Below are positions 22,779 through 34,745 of a stretch of 64,000 nt of DNA, one piece after another. Every line of letters starts with the position of its first letter. The first letter of the stretch is position 1. The stretch spans positions 8,086,437-8,150,436 of the forward strand of contig OX104124.1 of assembly GCA_944474755.1 (NCBI GenBank). Reading direction: 5' to 3'. The position numbers and the translations under genes are program-made. The notes below the pieces were generated by a model that was given only the letters and a program-made list of their open reading frames with translations, did no database searches and was not told where the DNA came from. The stretch is from Limnoperna fortunei (lineage: Eukaryota; Mollusca; Bivalvia; Mytilida; Modiolidae).

Positions 22779-25700
22779 ACATTGGGTAATTTTGTGTTGT
22801 TTTATTGATATACTTATCGTTACTTTCTTGACTTGTACTTACTCTCTGAAAAACAAACCAATAATATGTTTAAAATCATCACATCAGTAGAAGATTATAT
22901 AGCATTGCCAAGGATAATAGAAGTAACCTTCCAAAGTTTATGTAATCGTATATGTCAATTCAAAGTTTATAGTGCAATATTATATGCTTTATTATAAACT
23001 TTCTGAAACACTTTATTAAGTGACAGGTTTAAGGTGAATAGGTATGCACCCCCGTGCACTGCTGAAATGACCTTTCGGCATATAGGATTTACAGTTTTCA
23101 TTTAGCAGATACAAAATCTTCATTGTTCGTATAACAGATAACAATAAAACCAGAGATATATTGGGTTATCAATCTCCTGCACGGTCTTGGGCAATGGCAA
23201 ATTTATTAAACTTTGATAAAAACACCACAACTAAAAAACGGTCTGTATAACTATCAGCAGAATGTCATGTTTAAGTGAAGATAGCATTGTGTAATGTTGT
23301 GTTGTTTTATTGATATACTTATCGTTACTTTCTTGGCTTGTACTTACAATCTGAACAACAAACAAATAATATGTTTGAAGTCGCCCCATTAGTGGAAGAG
23401 CATAGAGTATTGCCAAGTATAATAGAAATAATATATAAGGTTATGTAGTTGCATATGTCAGTTCAAAGTTTATATTATAATATTATGCGCTTGTGAAATA
23501 ATCATCCGTGGAAAAATGCCTCGAATTAACACGTGTAAAAATTAAAAAGAACGAAATTAAAACTTCATCCATCATTTGTTTATTTCTGACTTTTAACCTT
23601 TCTGCAACACTTTATTAGTAACACGTTTAAGGTGAATATGTATGCACTACGAAAATGACCTTTCAGCATTTCGGATTTTCAGTTTTGATTTATCGGATAT
23701 AATATCTTCATTGTTTATCCAACACATAACAATAAAACCAAAGATTTATTGTGTTCTCAATCTCCTGCAGGGTCTTGGGCAATGACACATTTGTTAAACT
23801 TGATAAGATCACCACAACTAAAAAAAACTTTTTGAATGACTATCAGCAGAATGTCATGTTTAAGTGAAGATAACATTGGGTAATTTTGTGTTGTTTTATT
23901 GATATACTTATCGTTACTTTCTTGGCTTGTACTTACAAGCTGAAAAGGAAACAAATAATATGTTTTAAATCATCATATCAGTGTAAGATCATAGAGCATT
24001 GGCAATGATAATAGAAGTAACATTGTAAAGTTTATGCAATCATATATGTCAATTCAAAGTTTATATTGCAATATTATGCGCTTGTGAAATAATCTTTCAT
24101 GAAAAATGCCTCGCAATAACATGATTGTGTAAAAAATTAAAATAACGTTTGATCACATATTTGTCCAAGCATACGGGTGAGAGGATATATAAAAGGTAAG
24201 TTGCTGAATTATAGATCAAATTATTAAATTTTCATCCATTATTGGTTTATGTCTGTCTTTTAAACTTCAGGAACACTTTATTCAGTTACATGTTTTAGAA
24301 GAATAGGTATGCATTGCGAAAATGGCCTTTCGGCATATAGGATTTACAGTTTTCATTTTGTAAATATATAACATCTTCCTTGTTTATCCATGATATAAAT
24401 GTAAAAGCAAAGATATATTCTGTTATCAATCTCCTGCACGGTCTTGGGCAATGACAAATTTGTTAAACTTTGATAAGATCACCACAACTAAAAAAAAACG
24501 TTTTGAATAACTATAAGCAGAATGTCATGTTTAAGTGAAGATAACAATGGGTAATTGTGTGTTGTTTTATTGATATACTTATCGTTTCTTTCATGGCTTG
24601 TACTTACATCCTGAAAAACAAAAACAAATAATATTTTTAAAATCATTACATTAGTGGAAGTGTATAGAGTATTGCCAAGGATAATGGAAGTTACATGTAA
24701 AGTTTATGTAATCTTATATGTCATTTCAAAGTTTATATTGCAATGTTATATGCTTTATTATAAACTTTCTGAAACGCTTTATTAAGTGACAGGTTTAAGG
24801 TGAATAGGTATGCACCCCCGTGCACTGCGAAAATGACCTTTCGGCATATAGGATTTACAGTTTTCATTTAGCAGATATAAAATCTTCATTGTTCGTCTAA
24901 CAGATAACAATAAAACCAGAGATATATTGTGTTATCAATCTCCTGCACGTCATGAGCAATTACAAATTTGTTAAACTTTGATAAAACCACCACAACTAAA
25001 AAAACGGTCTGTATAACTATCAGCAGAATGTCATGTTTAAGTGAAGATAACATTGTGTAATGTTGTGTTGTTTTATTGATATACTTATCGTTACTTTCTT
25101 GGCTTGTACTTACAATCTGAAAAAATAAACACATAAGATGTTTGAAGTCATCACATCAGTGGAAGTGTATTGAGTATTTACATGGATAATAGTATTAACA
25201 TTGTAAAGTTTAAGTAATTGTATATGTCCATTCAAAGTTGATATTACAATATTATGCAATTGTGAAATAATCATCCGTGAAAAACTCCTCGAATTAACAC
25301 GTGTAAGAAATTAGAAATAACGTGTGATTACATAAATTATTTGTACAAGCATACCGATGATAGGAAATATAGAAGGTAGTATGATGAATTATAAATTAAA
25401 ACTTCATGAATTATTTGTTTACTTCTGACTTTAAGACTATCCGCAACACTTTATTAAGTGTGAGATGTTAGGATAATAGGTATGCATTGCGAAAATGGCC
25501 TGCGTGTATAATTTACAGTTTTCATTTTGTAGATATAACATCTTCAATGTTCCGGAAACATATAACCATGATATACTTATCGTTATTTTCTTGGCTTGTA
25601 CTTACTCCCTGAAAAACAAGCACGTAATGTGTTTTAAATCATCACATGAGCGGAAGAGTATAGAGTATTGCCAAGGATAATAGAAGTAATTTTGTAAAGT

Positions 25701-25976
25701 ATATGTAATCTTGTATGTTAATTCAAATGTTAAATTACAATATTATACGCTTGTGAAATAATCATTCGTGAGATATGCCTCGAATTAACATGTGTACAAA
25801 AATTAAAAATATGGTGTGTTTTACATCAATTATTTGTGCAGCATGCTGGTTGTAGGAAATATAGAAGGTAAGATGATGAATTATAGATGAAATTAAAACG
25901 TCATCAGTTATTTGTTTAATTCTAACTTTCAAACTTTCAGCATTTTTTATTAAGTGACAGGTTTTTGGAGAAAAGG

Positions 25977-28900
25977 TACAATTTTTTTGACAATTTCTTT
26001 CCACTGGACATTTTTGTCCTTTGGACAATTTCTATCCACTTTTGACAATTTCTGTCGTCTGGACAATTTTTTTTCTTTTGACAATTTTGTCGCGTGACTA
26101 GTTTGTCAACGGGACATTTTTTGCTCTGACAATTTTATCACGTGACAAGTTTGTCCACTGGACATTTTTTATTTTGGAAATTTATGTCCACATTGTCAAA
26201 TTGCTAACCATTCGTCTTACACTTTAAACCATTTTTAACTTATACTTTTTTAATGTTTGTTGACAATTTATTAAGGAAAGACCGGCTGGTTATACCGTAC
26301 GTCGATTTATTTTATATGCGCGTTGTCAGAATAAAAAGTATACGAAAGATGAAAATCAAATCGTTTGTCGTTTATTAAAATCCTATTACAAAAACAATCG
26401 ATATAATACAAATTATCAATAAAATAATTTTATATCTAAGAATTGTTTGCCATTTACGTGTTTCTGGATATCATTGCGGAGAAAATATTTTTTTCTAAAT
26501 CTTACGTTTCGGAAACATATTACTTATTGCGCCGTTATGTTCCTTTAATTCAATATTAATGTACAGTCCAATAAAGAGAGACACATCTTTGTTATACACA
26601 TATCTATTAATCAAGCAATTCTTCGATATCATAATATTACTTTATACAACTCTTGAACTTAACAATCATTCAAAATATAAATTATGTCTACATGTATCGA
26701 ATTGAAAGTACATTGCAATAACCAAATTGTGTGATAATAATAAAAAAAGGTTAAAAATTTATGACAGTTCTGCATTTTAACCACTAAATCTCATAATAGT
26801 ACACAACTACTTAACAATAATGTAAAATATCTTATATTTACAATGGTAAAACCTACATTTTTTCTATACCAGTGTGTGTAACATGGTTTTTAATTTCATC
26901 TCTGCTGTCTTGAGAGTGAGCTTGTATATGTAATATTTGTTTAGTTGCATCGCTTAGGTTTCACAATTAAATTTTAATGTAAAATATGGTTTTAAATTGC
27001 ATCGCTTCGGTTTCAGGATTGATTTGATACATGTAAAGTGGTTTTTAATTGCATCGCCATGGTCTCAGGATTTATTTTGTATGTGTAAAATGATTTTGAA
27101 TTAAAACGCTAAAATCTCAAGCATGTTTTATATTTTAAATATTGTTTTTAATTGCATTGTCAAGGTCTCAGGATTAATTTTATATGTGGAATATGGTTTT
27201 TTATTGCATCGCTAAGATCACTGGCTTAATTTTATATGGGAAGTATGGTTAATTGCATCACGCAGGCATTCGGAGTGATTTTATATGTGTACTATGTTTT
27301 TAATTGCTTCATTTAATTCTCCATAGAAATTTTGTACTTGCACTATGCTTTTTGATTGCATCTTTTGGCATCAGGAATGATTTTGCATGTAAAATATTAT
27401 TTTAACTCCATAACTAATATCTCCAGAGAGATTTTATACATAAAAAATGGTTTTTAATTTTATAACTCAGGTCTCAGGATTGATTTTATATGTAAAATAT
27501 AGTTTTTATTTCCCTCACTAAGGTCACAGGAATTTTATAATATGTGAAATATGGTTTTTAATTGCATCACTAAAGCCTCAAGATTGATTTTATATGTTAA
27601 ATGTGGTTTGTAATTGCATTGCTATGGTCTCCAGAGTAAGTTTATATGTGAGATATTGTTTTTAATGCATTACCAAGGTTTCAGGAATGGTTTTATATGT
27701 GAAATATGGTTTCTAGTTGCATTACTAAAGTCTCGGGATTGATTTAATATGTAAAATATGGGTTGCATCGCTTAGGTCTCCAGAGTGATTTTATATGTGA
27801 CATATGGTTTTTGATTACATTGCTATAGTCTTATTAGTAATTTTGTATGTTAAATATATTTTGTAATTGTATTGCCAAGGTTTAGGGATTGATTTTTATA
27901 TGTAGAATATGGTTTTAATTCCATCATAGTGTCTCAGGATTTATTTTATATGTAAAATTTAAGTTGTAATTTCATGTCTAAGGTGCCCAGAGTGACTTTA
28001 TATGTGAAATATAGTTTTTAATTTCATTGCTACAGTCTCATTAGTGATTTTGTATGTTAAATGTGGTCTTTAATTGCATCACTTTGGTCTCAAGAGCGAT
28101 TTCATATATGAAATATGGTTTTTGATTATATTCTTTTAATCTCATTAGAGATTTAATATGTTAAATATAGATTTTAATTGTAATTCAAAAGTTTCAGGAT
28201 TGATTTTATATGTGAAATATGGGTTTTAATTCCATCACTAAGGAGTCAGGATTGATTTTATCTGTTGAATATGTATTTTAATGGTATTGCAAAGGTTTCA
28301 GGATTAAATTTATATGCAAAATATGGTTTTTAATTGCATGGCTAAGGTGTCCAGAGTAACTTTATATGTGAAATATAGTTCTTAATTGCATTGCTATGGT
28401 TTCATTAGTGATTTTATTTGCAAAATATAGTTTTTAATTGCACGACTAAGGTCTCCAAAGTAACTATATATGTGGATTATGTTTTCAATTGCTTTGCTAT
28501 AGTCTCGTGATTAAAACTGGTCTAAAGTATTTGTAGTGATTTTATATGAGAAATATGTGTTTTAATTGCATCGCAAAGGCTGCTGGAGTGATATTATGTA
28601 TTTAATATGGTTGTAATTTATATTTCTATGTTCTTAGGGGTGATTTGATATGGATAAGAGGATTTACTTTGGGGTTTTATTGGTGATTTGTTTTAAATCG
28701 TGGAATTGAAGTTAAAAAGCATATCCTGGGATGGCAGCCAAGATTTGAAAAATAAATAATATTATTTAGTTTGAGATAAAAATGTGAAATGTAAGTACTA
28801 ATAATTGATATAGTGATACCGACATACATGTGAGTTTTAACAGTATTATTTAATAAATATATTACATGTTAGGATTTATACTTTTATATTTGTATACAAC

Positions 28901-29628
28901 TACACGAAAAAAATCTGATTGATCAATAATAATAATATAAAGAATAATAATCATGACAATAATAACATAATAATAATAGTAATGTAGGGAGAGCTACAGT
29001 CTAACTTTGTAACCACAGCGGCTTGCTATACATTTACCGAAACACGGACGGGAAAGAAATCGCGTTCTTTAAAGTATACTGCCGTAGATTTCTTTAATTA
29101 ACTTTTAGTGAACGTCTAATTGACAATTTTTAACGAAATGATGAAATAAAGCATATATTTTCACTTTTTATACAAAAGGATATTGTGTGACTTGAAAATT
29201 GAAAAGCAGAGATTTTCACTGGTTTTGTCCACTGGACATTTTTGCCACGTTACATTTGAAAGCAGAGATTTTGACAATATTTGTCCACTGGACATTTTTG
29301 TTCCGTTACATTTGAAAGCAGAGATTTTGGCAATATTTGTCCACTGGACATTTTTGTCACGTTACATTTGAAAGCAGAGATTTTGACAGTTATTTGTAAA
29401 TTTGACCAAAGCAGAAATTTCGACCGTTTTTGTCCACTTGACAAAACCAGAGAATTTGACAATATTTAAAGCAGAGATTTGGACAAAATTGTGTCAAGTC
29501 AAAGCGGTCAAATTGACTGTTTTTTGTCAAAAAGCAGAGATTTTTTCTCTCAAAATAAGAGATTTTGACAAGAGATTTGGACTGGCTTAAGTTGACTTCA
29601 TGTTATGTTAGGACTGCACCTAATTGTA
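25977..29628. mobile_element. TA-flanked element with 52-bp tandem array, copy 2 (3648 bp)
   Basis: It is inserted in another array unit: left flank GGAGAAAAGG-TA, right flank TA-TGCATTGCG, where intact units read GGAGAATAGGTATGCATTGCG-like sequence. The right end (CATGTTATGTTAGGACTGCA, then CCTAATTG) matches copy 1. The left end has lost the terminal ~100 bp and begins directly in the TTTGACAATTTC block, yet the TA remains. The interior 52-bp array spans about 26865-28640. A triplicated 56-bp unit with TTTGTCCACTGGACATTTTT lies at 29195-29390. Confidence 0.85.
26865..28640 (+). repeat. 52-bp tandem array in copy 2, about 34 units
   Basis: It has the same unit as in copy 1 and is longer by several units. 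It includes one stray insertion near 28510 reading 'AAACTGGTCTAAAG', a phrase otherwise found in the ATCCGTCAG family. Confidence 0.85.
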
Positions 29629-29689
29629 TGCATTGCGAAAATGACCTCACTGTATATAGGATTTACAGTTTTCATATTGTAGATTTGTA

Positions 29690-29860
29690 ACTGCAGAATA
29701 TGGTTTTAATTCCATCAATAGGGTCTCAGGATTGATTTTATATATAAAATATGGTTTGTAATTGCATAGCTAAGGTATCCATAGTGACTTTATATGTGAA
29801 ATATAGTTTTTAATTTAATTGCTACCGTCTCATTAGTGATTTTGTATGTTAATTATATGG
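29690..29860 (+). repeat. Detached fragment of the 52-bp array
   Basis: About three 52-bp units ('ATATGGTTTTAATTCCATCA', 'GGGTCTCAGGATTGATTTTA') lie outside the TA-flanked element, inside the next array unit, between 'GTAGATTTGTAA' and 'TTCAAAGTTCATGC'. This suggests a gene-conversion or template-switch event. Confidence 0.7.
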
Positions 29861-31054
29861 TTTTCAAAGTTCATGCAACATAAAACGGTGAAACCAAAGA
29901 TGGTCCTACACGGTCTTGGGCATTGACAAATGTGTTAAACTTTGATAAGACCATCCCAACCAAAAAAGCGTTCTTAATAACTTTCAGCAGAATGTCATGT
30001 TTAATTGGGTAATGTTGTATTGTTTTTTTTATATACAAATCGTTACTTTCTTGGCTTCTACTTACAGGCTGAAAAATAAGCAAATACTATGTTTGAAATC
30101 ATCACATCAGTGAAAGAGTATAGCCACGGATAATAGCAGTAACGTTGTAAAGTTTATGTAATTGTATATGTCAATTCAAGTTTGTATTACAATATTATGC
30201 GCTTGTGAAATAATCGATAAGACCACCACAACTAAAAAAACTTTCTGAATAACTATCAGCAGAATGTCATGTTTAAGTGCAGATAGCATTGGGTAATGTT
30301 GTGTTGTTTTATTGATATACTTATCGCTACTTTCTTGGCTTGCACTTACATCCTGAAAAACAAACAAATAATATGTTTGAAATCATCACATTAGTGGAAG
30401 AGTATAGATTACTGACAAGGATAATAGAAGTAACATTGTAAAGTTTATGTAATCGTATATGTCAATTCAAAGTTTATATTATAATATTATGTGCTGTTGA
30501 AATAATCATCCGTGAAAAATTCCTCGAATCCCAAAAAATAAAAAATATCGTGTGATTACATAAATTATTTGTACAAGCATACTAGTCATGGCTAAATCAC
30601 GCTCATGATCCACTAAATGTAGTGCAAAGAAAATAGTCAGAGCGATTTCCGGTTATGAATGAGCAGCCTGAATAAAATTAAGAGACTAACGATAAAGCAA
30701 CTGAATTGGATTTCAAGACAGCGGAGATGATCAAAATTAAAATGATGAAAATAAATTTCCAAAACAAAACTGACGAAATACAGGCATTAGTGTTTATTCA
30801 TTTAACGTATTTTGTTTACTCATAATATGCTGCTTTTTAACAGCGGGTGTGATTTACAGAGCGGACTGAGCTGGGGAATATTTGTAATTACCTGATTCGC
30901 GTATTATGCGCATGTAAGCATATAGTGGATTGTTACCACTTTAATTGTTCCCTTCATACAATTTATTCAAATAATGTTGTTTTTGTGCTTTGTGCTATAT
31001 GCCTTACCAGGTCCATTTTGTTTTCCAGAACCAGGATGCAACTACAGTCCTGTA

Positions 31055-31292
31055 CTAAGACATATCAGAAGGAAAAAGAGCGCATTTTCCACTGCCAGTT
31101 ATTGAAAGCTGAATACAAATGTTGTCATTGCGTCTTGTAAAACCATATATGGCCGAATCCTTTTTATTGAGGACTAACTTAGCCAAACTGTGCAAATGAG
31201 TTTGCTTGTAAGTCTTCTCGCTGTGTGAAACTAAAATTAACTGTCGACTTAAACATAAATGGACTAGAAACATGACAATGCTAAACAACATT
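31055..31292 (-). CDS. Small secreted-protein-like exon upstream of the micro-exon array
   Basis: The ATG at 31289-31291 follows an acceptor (GTGTTTAAGTTACAG, then A). The frame begins MLFSIVMFLVHLCLS, a convincing signal peptide, then 'RQLILVSHSEKTYKQ', and closes after 78 residues. It lies about 700 bp upstream (in minus-strand terms) of the first micro-exon site at 30350. If it feeds the array it must use an internal donor; the best seen is AA/GTTAGT at 31173-31178, which would cut after about residue 37 in phase 2. No known family was recognised. It may equally be an independent small gene or chance frame. Confidence 0.4.
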
Positions 31293-31352
31293 CTGTAACT
31301 TAAACACAAATAAAAGTAATAAGTAAATATTCAAATCGAAGCTCAAACTTAC
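31293..31352 (-). other. Candidate 60-nt first intron
   Basis: Donor GAA/GTAAGTTTG ends at 31352 and the acceptor TTACAG ends at 31293. Upstream, the segment around 31353-31400 would be a 5' untranslated exon, with an ATATTTATA motif about 40 bp further up. A 60-nt intron is short for a mollusc, so this is tentative. Confidence 0.3.
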
Positions 31353-31605
31353 TTCACTCCATTGACCTGTGTTGCTATATAGTCTGCAATATAAATATGT
31401 GTATATTTTGATTCAGTTCTAGCGAATGTTGAGCTCAATTAAGGCGATGATATTTATTGTGCGAGGATACAGAGTAACTGTAGGAAACCCAAGACCGCAA
31501 ATAGAAAAAACGGGAGTCTTGATCAATACCTAGATAGATAAATGAATGTTGTAGAAACTAATAGAAGGTTCAATAGTATAGTTAGTTTTAGGTTGTTTTG
31601 GTATC

Positions 31606-32295
31606 TACAGTTGGTCCTAACATAACATGCTAGTTAACTTGTAAAGCAGAGTTTTTGACTGCTTTAAGTTAACTTCGAGCAGAGAATTTGAGTGGTTTGA
31701 GCAGAGATTTTGACAACCCAAGTTAACTTGGTCTGTTCTTCTGACTATTTTTTTATACAATATATTTCGGTCCAATTTTTGTTTTTGACAATTTCTGTCC
31801 ACTGAACAATTTTTTTCTCTTGACATGATTTTGTCACGTGACAAGTTTGTCAACAGGACATTTTTGTTCTGACAATTTTGTCACGTGACAAGTTTGTCCA
31901 CTGAACATTTTTTTAGTTTGGAAATTGATGTCCACTATGTCAACTTGCTAACCTTTCGACTGACACTTTAAACCACTTTTAACTTTTACTTTTTTAATGG
32001 TTTTTTTTTGACAATTTATTTAGGAAAGACCGGCTGGTTGTACCGTACGTCGATTTAATTTATATACGCGTTGTCGGAATGAAAAGTATACGAATTTTAT
32101 ATTGAAGATTTGTTTACTATTTACGTGTTTCTGGATATCATAGCGGAGAAAAAAAAATTTTAATGTCTCGGATCATATATTACTTGTTCCGTTTAGTTAA
32201 ATATTAATGTACAGTCTAATAAACTAAAGTGAGATACATCTTTGTTATATAAATATCTATCAATCAAGCAACTCTTCGATATCATAATATTAATT
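31606..32295 (+). mobile_element. TA-flanked element family with 52-bp array, copy 3 (left part only)
   Basis: The left end TA-CAGTTGGTCCTAACATAAC, then 'GCTAGTTAACTTGTAAAGCA' and the TTTGACAATTTC-type block match copy 1, continuing to 'CTATCAATCAAGCAACTCTT' where homology stops. The 52-bp array and right end are missing. It abuts the DIRS-type retroelement. Confidence 0.8.
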
Positions 32296-32299
32296 CTTA

Positions 32300-32880
32300 A
32301 TTATATTCGCCTTCGTCTCTTCGAAATAATTACATAGCTTTAGTTCTCTATGAGCATTGAAGCGTTACAGTATAATCTCCGTTAAAAGAAAAAGACTATA
32401 GAATACCTATAGTCTGTCAGCGTCCTAAATACTGACCTGACGTATAGTGACCTCGTATATAAACCCATTTCTCGTGCAGCACAATCATCCTTTCTCTGGA
32501 ACGTTGTAGTGTACGTTTGGCTTGTACACCACAATTAAAATTTCCGATTTTCAAGTGAGTAGTTTTTAGAACGTGGTTCTGAACTTACTTCACTGACATT
32601 TTCTAAATTTGTTTATCACCTTTTAATGCAATGGACTTTCGACGTTTTATCGTCTTGTTCTTGTTAGAATTTATTAACTTGTCTACGTAGTACGACAAGA
32701 AATTTTGAAATAAAATTTGTTTTACTCTCTACGTGGTCCCAGAGTTTATTGTTTACATATTATTGATCGTTTTTCTGACACCACTCAGTGTATCTGCATG
32801 TGGTTAAATTATAATTGTTTATTTTCTAAATACTTCTGTTTTACACACCTGTTTGTCGTTTTTGGAGGTGTGCTGTTGTA
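32300..32880 (+). promoter_or_regulatory. 5' region of the DIRS-type retroelement with TATA box
   Basis: A TATATAA motif at 32456-32462 sits within sequence just upstream of the gag-like frame. The stretch is less repetitive than its neighbours and ends where coding homology begins. Terminal repeat boundaries could not be placed, so its exact extent is uncertain. Confidence 0.35.
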
Positions 32881-33627
32881 ATATAGAAATATTATTGCTG
32901 ATAACCATTCTGATGTGTTCTTATTAGATGATGGTAATGATTTGAATGTGTCTGTTAATAGTATGGATGAACATAAGGTGTCTAAATTGATGGAAGATGA
33001 CCCTCAAGTTGTCAAAACTAAAACTAGAAAGGCAAAGCTTCTGTTGGTAGAGTTATAAAGGGCTCTGCATTAGTTGATAAGGGTGTAAAAAGAAAAGCCA
33101 GTAAATCAGCAGAGGATACTATTAGGCCTGCAAAAGTAATTAAATCTTCTTTTTCACATAATGAAATTCAGGAGCTAAAACAGAAAATGGGTATTGACTC
33201 TATGTCTAAATCATTGAATAGTATTGATAAAATATTACAAAAATTGTTGAATCCACAGTCATCTAGTACTGTTACAAGGGCATCTAGTGCTGCTGCAAGG
33301 CCCACTTGTATTAATTCTGAAGTGCCAAGAATGGCTCCAAATTCTTACAGGCCTATTCTTTCCTTAGAGCCAAATTTAGATTCAGATGATGTCGTTAACA
33401 ATTTTGATATAAATTATTTAGGTAATTAACCTGTATCTAGTTCTGTAGCTAGTGCTAGTCCTGCTACTGTTAATGCTAGTTCATTTGATACTGTGAGTGG
33501 TTTTGCTGTGGCTTTCCATGATCAATATATTCAGCAGGTACAACCTGACAATACGCTTGTTTCTACATGTGATGTACAGGCCCAGAGTAATGGTATATGT
33601 AGTACTTTTCCTAGTGCTGTACATGTA
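32881..33627 (+). pseudogene. DIRS-type retrotransposon gag-like protein, N-terminal part
   Basis: The frame starts acidic ('FLLDDGNDLNVSVNSMDEHK'), continues with a Lys-rich stretch after a frameshift near 33038 ('KGVKRKASKSAEDT'), then 'MSKSLNSIDKILQKLLNPQ' and a Ser/Ala-rich linker. A TAA lies in frame near 33427 but the reading frame continues sensibly after it to codon GTA at 33625-33627, where a TA-flanked element interrupts it. The frame resumes in phase at 37113. Gag proteins of this class package element RNA; identity rests on the position before RT and on the downstream half. Confidence 0.6.
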
Positions 33628-34559
33628 TAGTACTTGAGATTGAAAACGCAACACTTTTAGCAATCCGTCAGCGATCCGTCAGCGTTCCAAAATCCGTCAG
33701 CAATCAGTTATCAATCAGTCAGATCAGTCAAATCGTTCCCAATCCGTCAGATCGTTCCCAATCCGTCCATCCGTCAATTGACGGATTTGGAACGATTTGA
33801 CTGATCTGACGGATTGATTTTGACTGATCGCTCCAATCCGTCCATTCAACTTCCGGTTAGTAAAATTAATATTTCGAAATGTGAAAATTCGTTTCACTTG
33901 CAAATATTAGAAGAAAATGTCAACTGTTATGTCCTCATTTATGGCTCGTTTTACCTAATAATAAGGTTAAAACTGGTCTAAAGTTATGTATGATATAAAT
34001 GGAAATTCCCCCAATCTATAACTAATGCATCTATGACGAAATATAAACATCACATAGTGTCATTTTATTTACAAAATAATTAAAACAAAGTAAATTAAAA
34101 AAAACACACACGCAATAACTTTAAAAAAAATTACATCGCATGCCAAGGCGCACGTCTCGTGTTTGTCTTCGAATTTTTTTAAAGCGAAAAGTATAGTCTA
34201 AAGTTATAAATGATAAATGGAAATTCCACCCCCCCCCAAATCAATAACTACGAGTAATACATCTATGACGGAATATAAACATCACATAGTGTCATTTTAA
34301 TAAAAAAAATAGTTAAAAAAGAAATGAAAAAAAACACAAACACAATCAATTCTAACAATATTTGACCTCGCGTGCCAAGGCGTACATCTCGTATTTGTCT
34401 TCGAAATTTGTTAATTTAAAAGCAAAAAAAAGCGAGAAAGACGAAAAACGTGAAGGCGGAATCGTAAAATTTTTTTCACTTCGCGCTTTCGCGTTAGCAT
34501 TATTTGTATGTATTTTTGAAGTTTGTTTAACATTATTTTCAAAATTATATTATTCTATA

Positions 34560-34745
34560 TAATATGGCGTCTAGTGTTTATAGGGAAGAGCTGGAGTACA
34601 CAACGAAACAACACACCTTCGACAGGAAAACTGGTGCTCTTTGCAAATTAAGGAATGAGTCGAGCAGACCCTCTCGCTGTAAGGGTCGAACAGACTACAT
34701 GGTGATCAATAATAGATTATTGCTACCTTAACCACCGAGGTCGAG
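34560..34745 (-). repeat. SINE relic embedded in the ATCCGTCAG family (copy B)
   Basis: Matches the relic in copy A at the same internal position: 'CACCAGTTTTCCTGTCGAAG', 'ATCAATAATAGATTATTGCT' (plus sense of the tRNA head) and 'ACCACCGAGGT'. Confidence 0.6.

Larger units (their letters stand above)
14530..30560 (-). repeat. Array of ~0.4-0.7 kb units, each with an acceptor / 3-nt / donor signal (candidate micro-exon array)
   Basis: About 15 units share blocks such as 'CATTGGGTAATGTTGTGTTG', 'TTTATTGATATACTTATCG', 'GGCATATAGGATTTACAG' and 'AGCAGAATGTCATGTTTAAG'. On the minus strand each holds GTTTGTTTTTCAG, then three bases, then GTAAGTACAAGCCAAG. Triplet positions (minus-strand base in brackets): 30350 GAT, 30066 CCT, 25606 GGA, 25114 ATT, 24608 GAT, 23937 CTT, 23348 ATT, 22843 AGA, 19141 CTT, 18465 TTT, 17889 TGT, 16942 AAA, 16488 TTC, 16117 AAA, 15544 TCT, 14545 TAT. 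GTAAGT is kept in all 16; CAG in 13, GAG at 16488, and no AG at 16117 or 15544. The triplet differs almost every time while its flanks hardly change. Either these are single-codon exons between duplicated introns, or a satellite with one odd hypervariable site. No function can be named. Confidence 0.8.

Noticed and set aside
17709..30367. A recurring minus-strand peptide frame (VSTSQESNDKYINKTTQ...) in many array units as a repeated protein domain
   Set aside because: The frame begins within the conserved GTAAGT donor sequence, is broken by shifts or stops in several units, and its similarity simply follows the DNA similarity of the units. The constant splice signals with a varying triplet explain the conservation better, so it was not annotated as coding.
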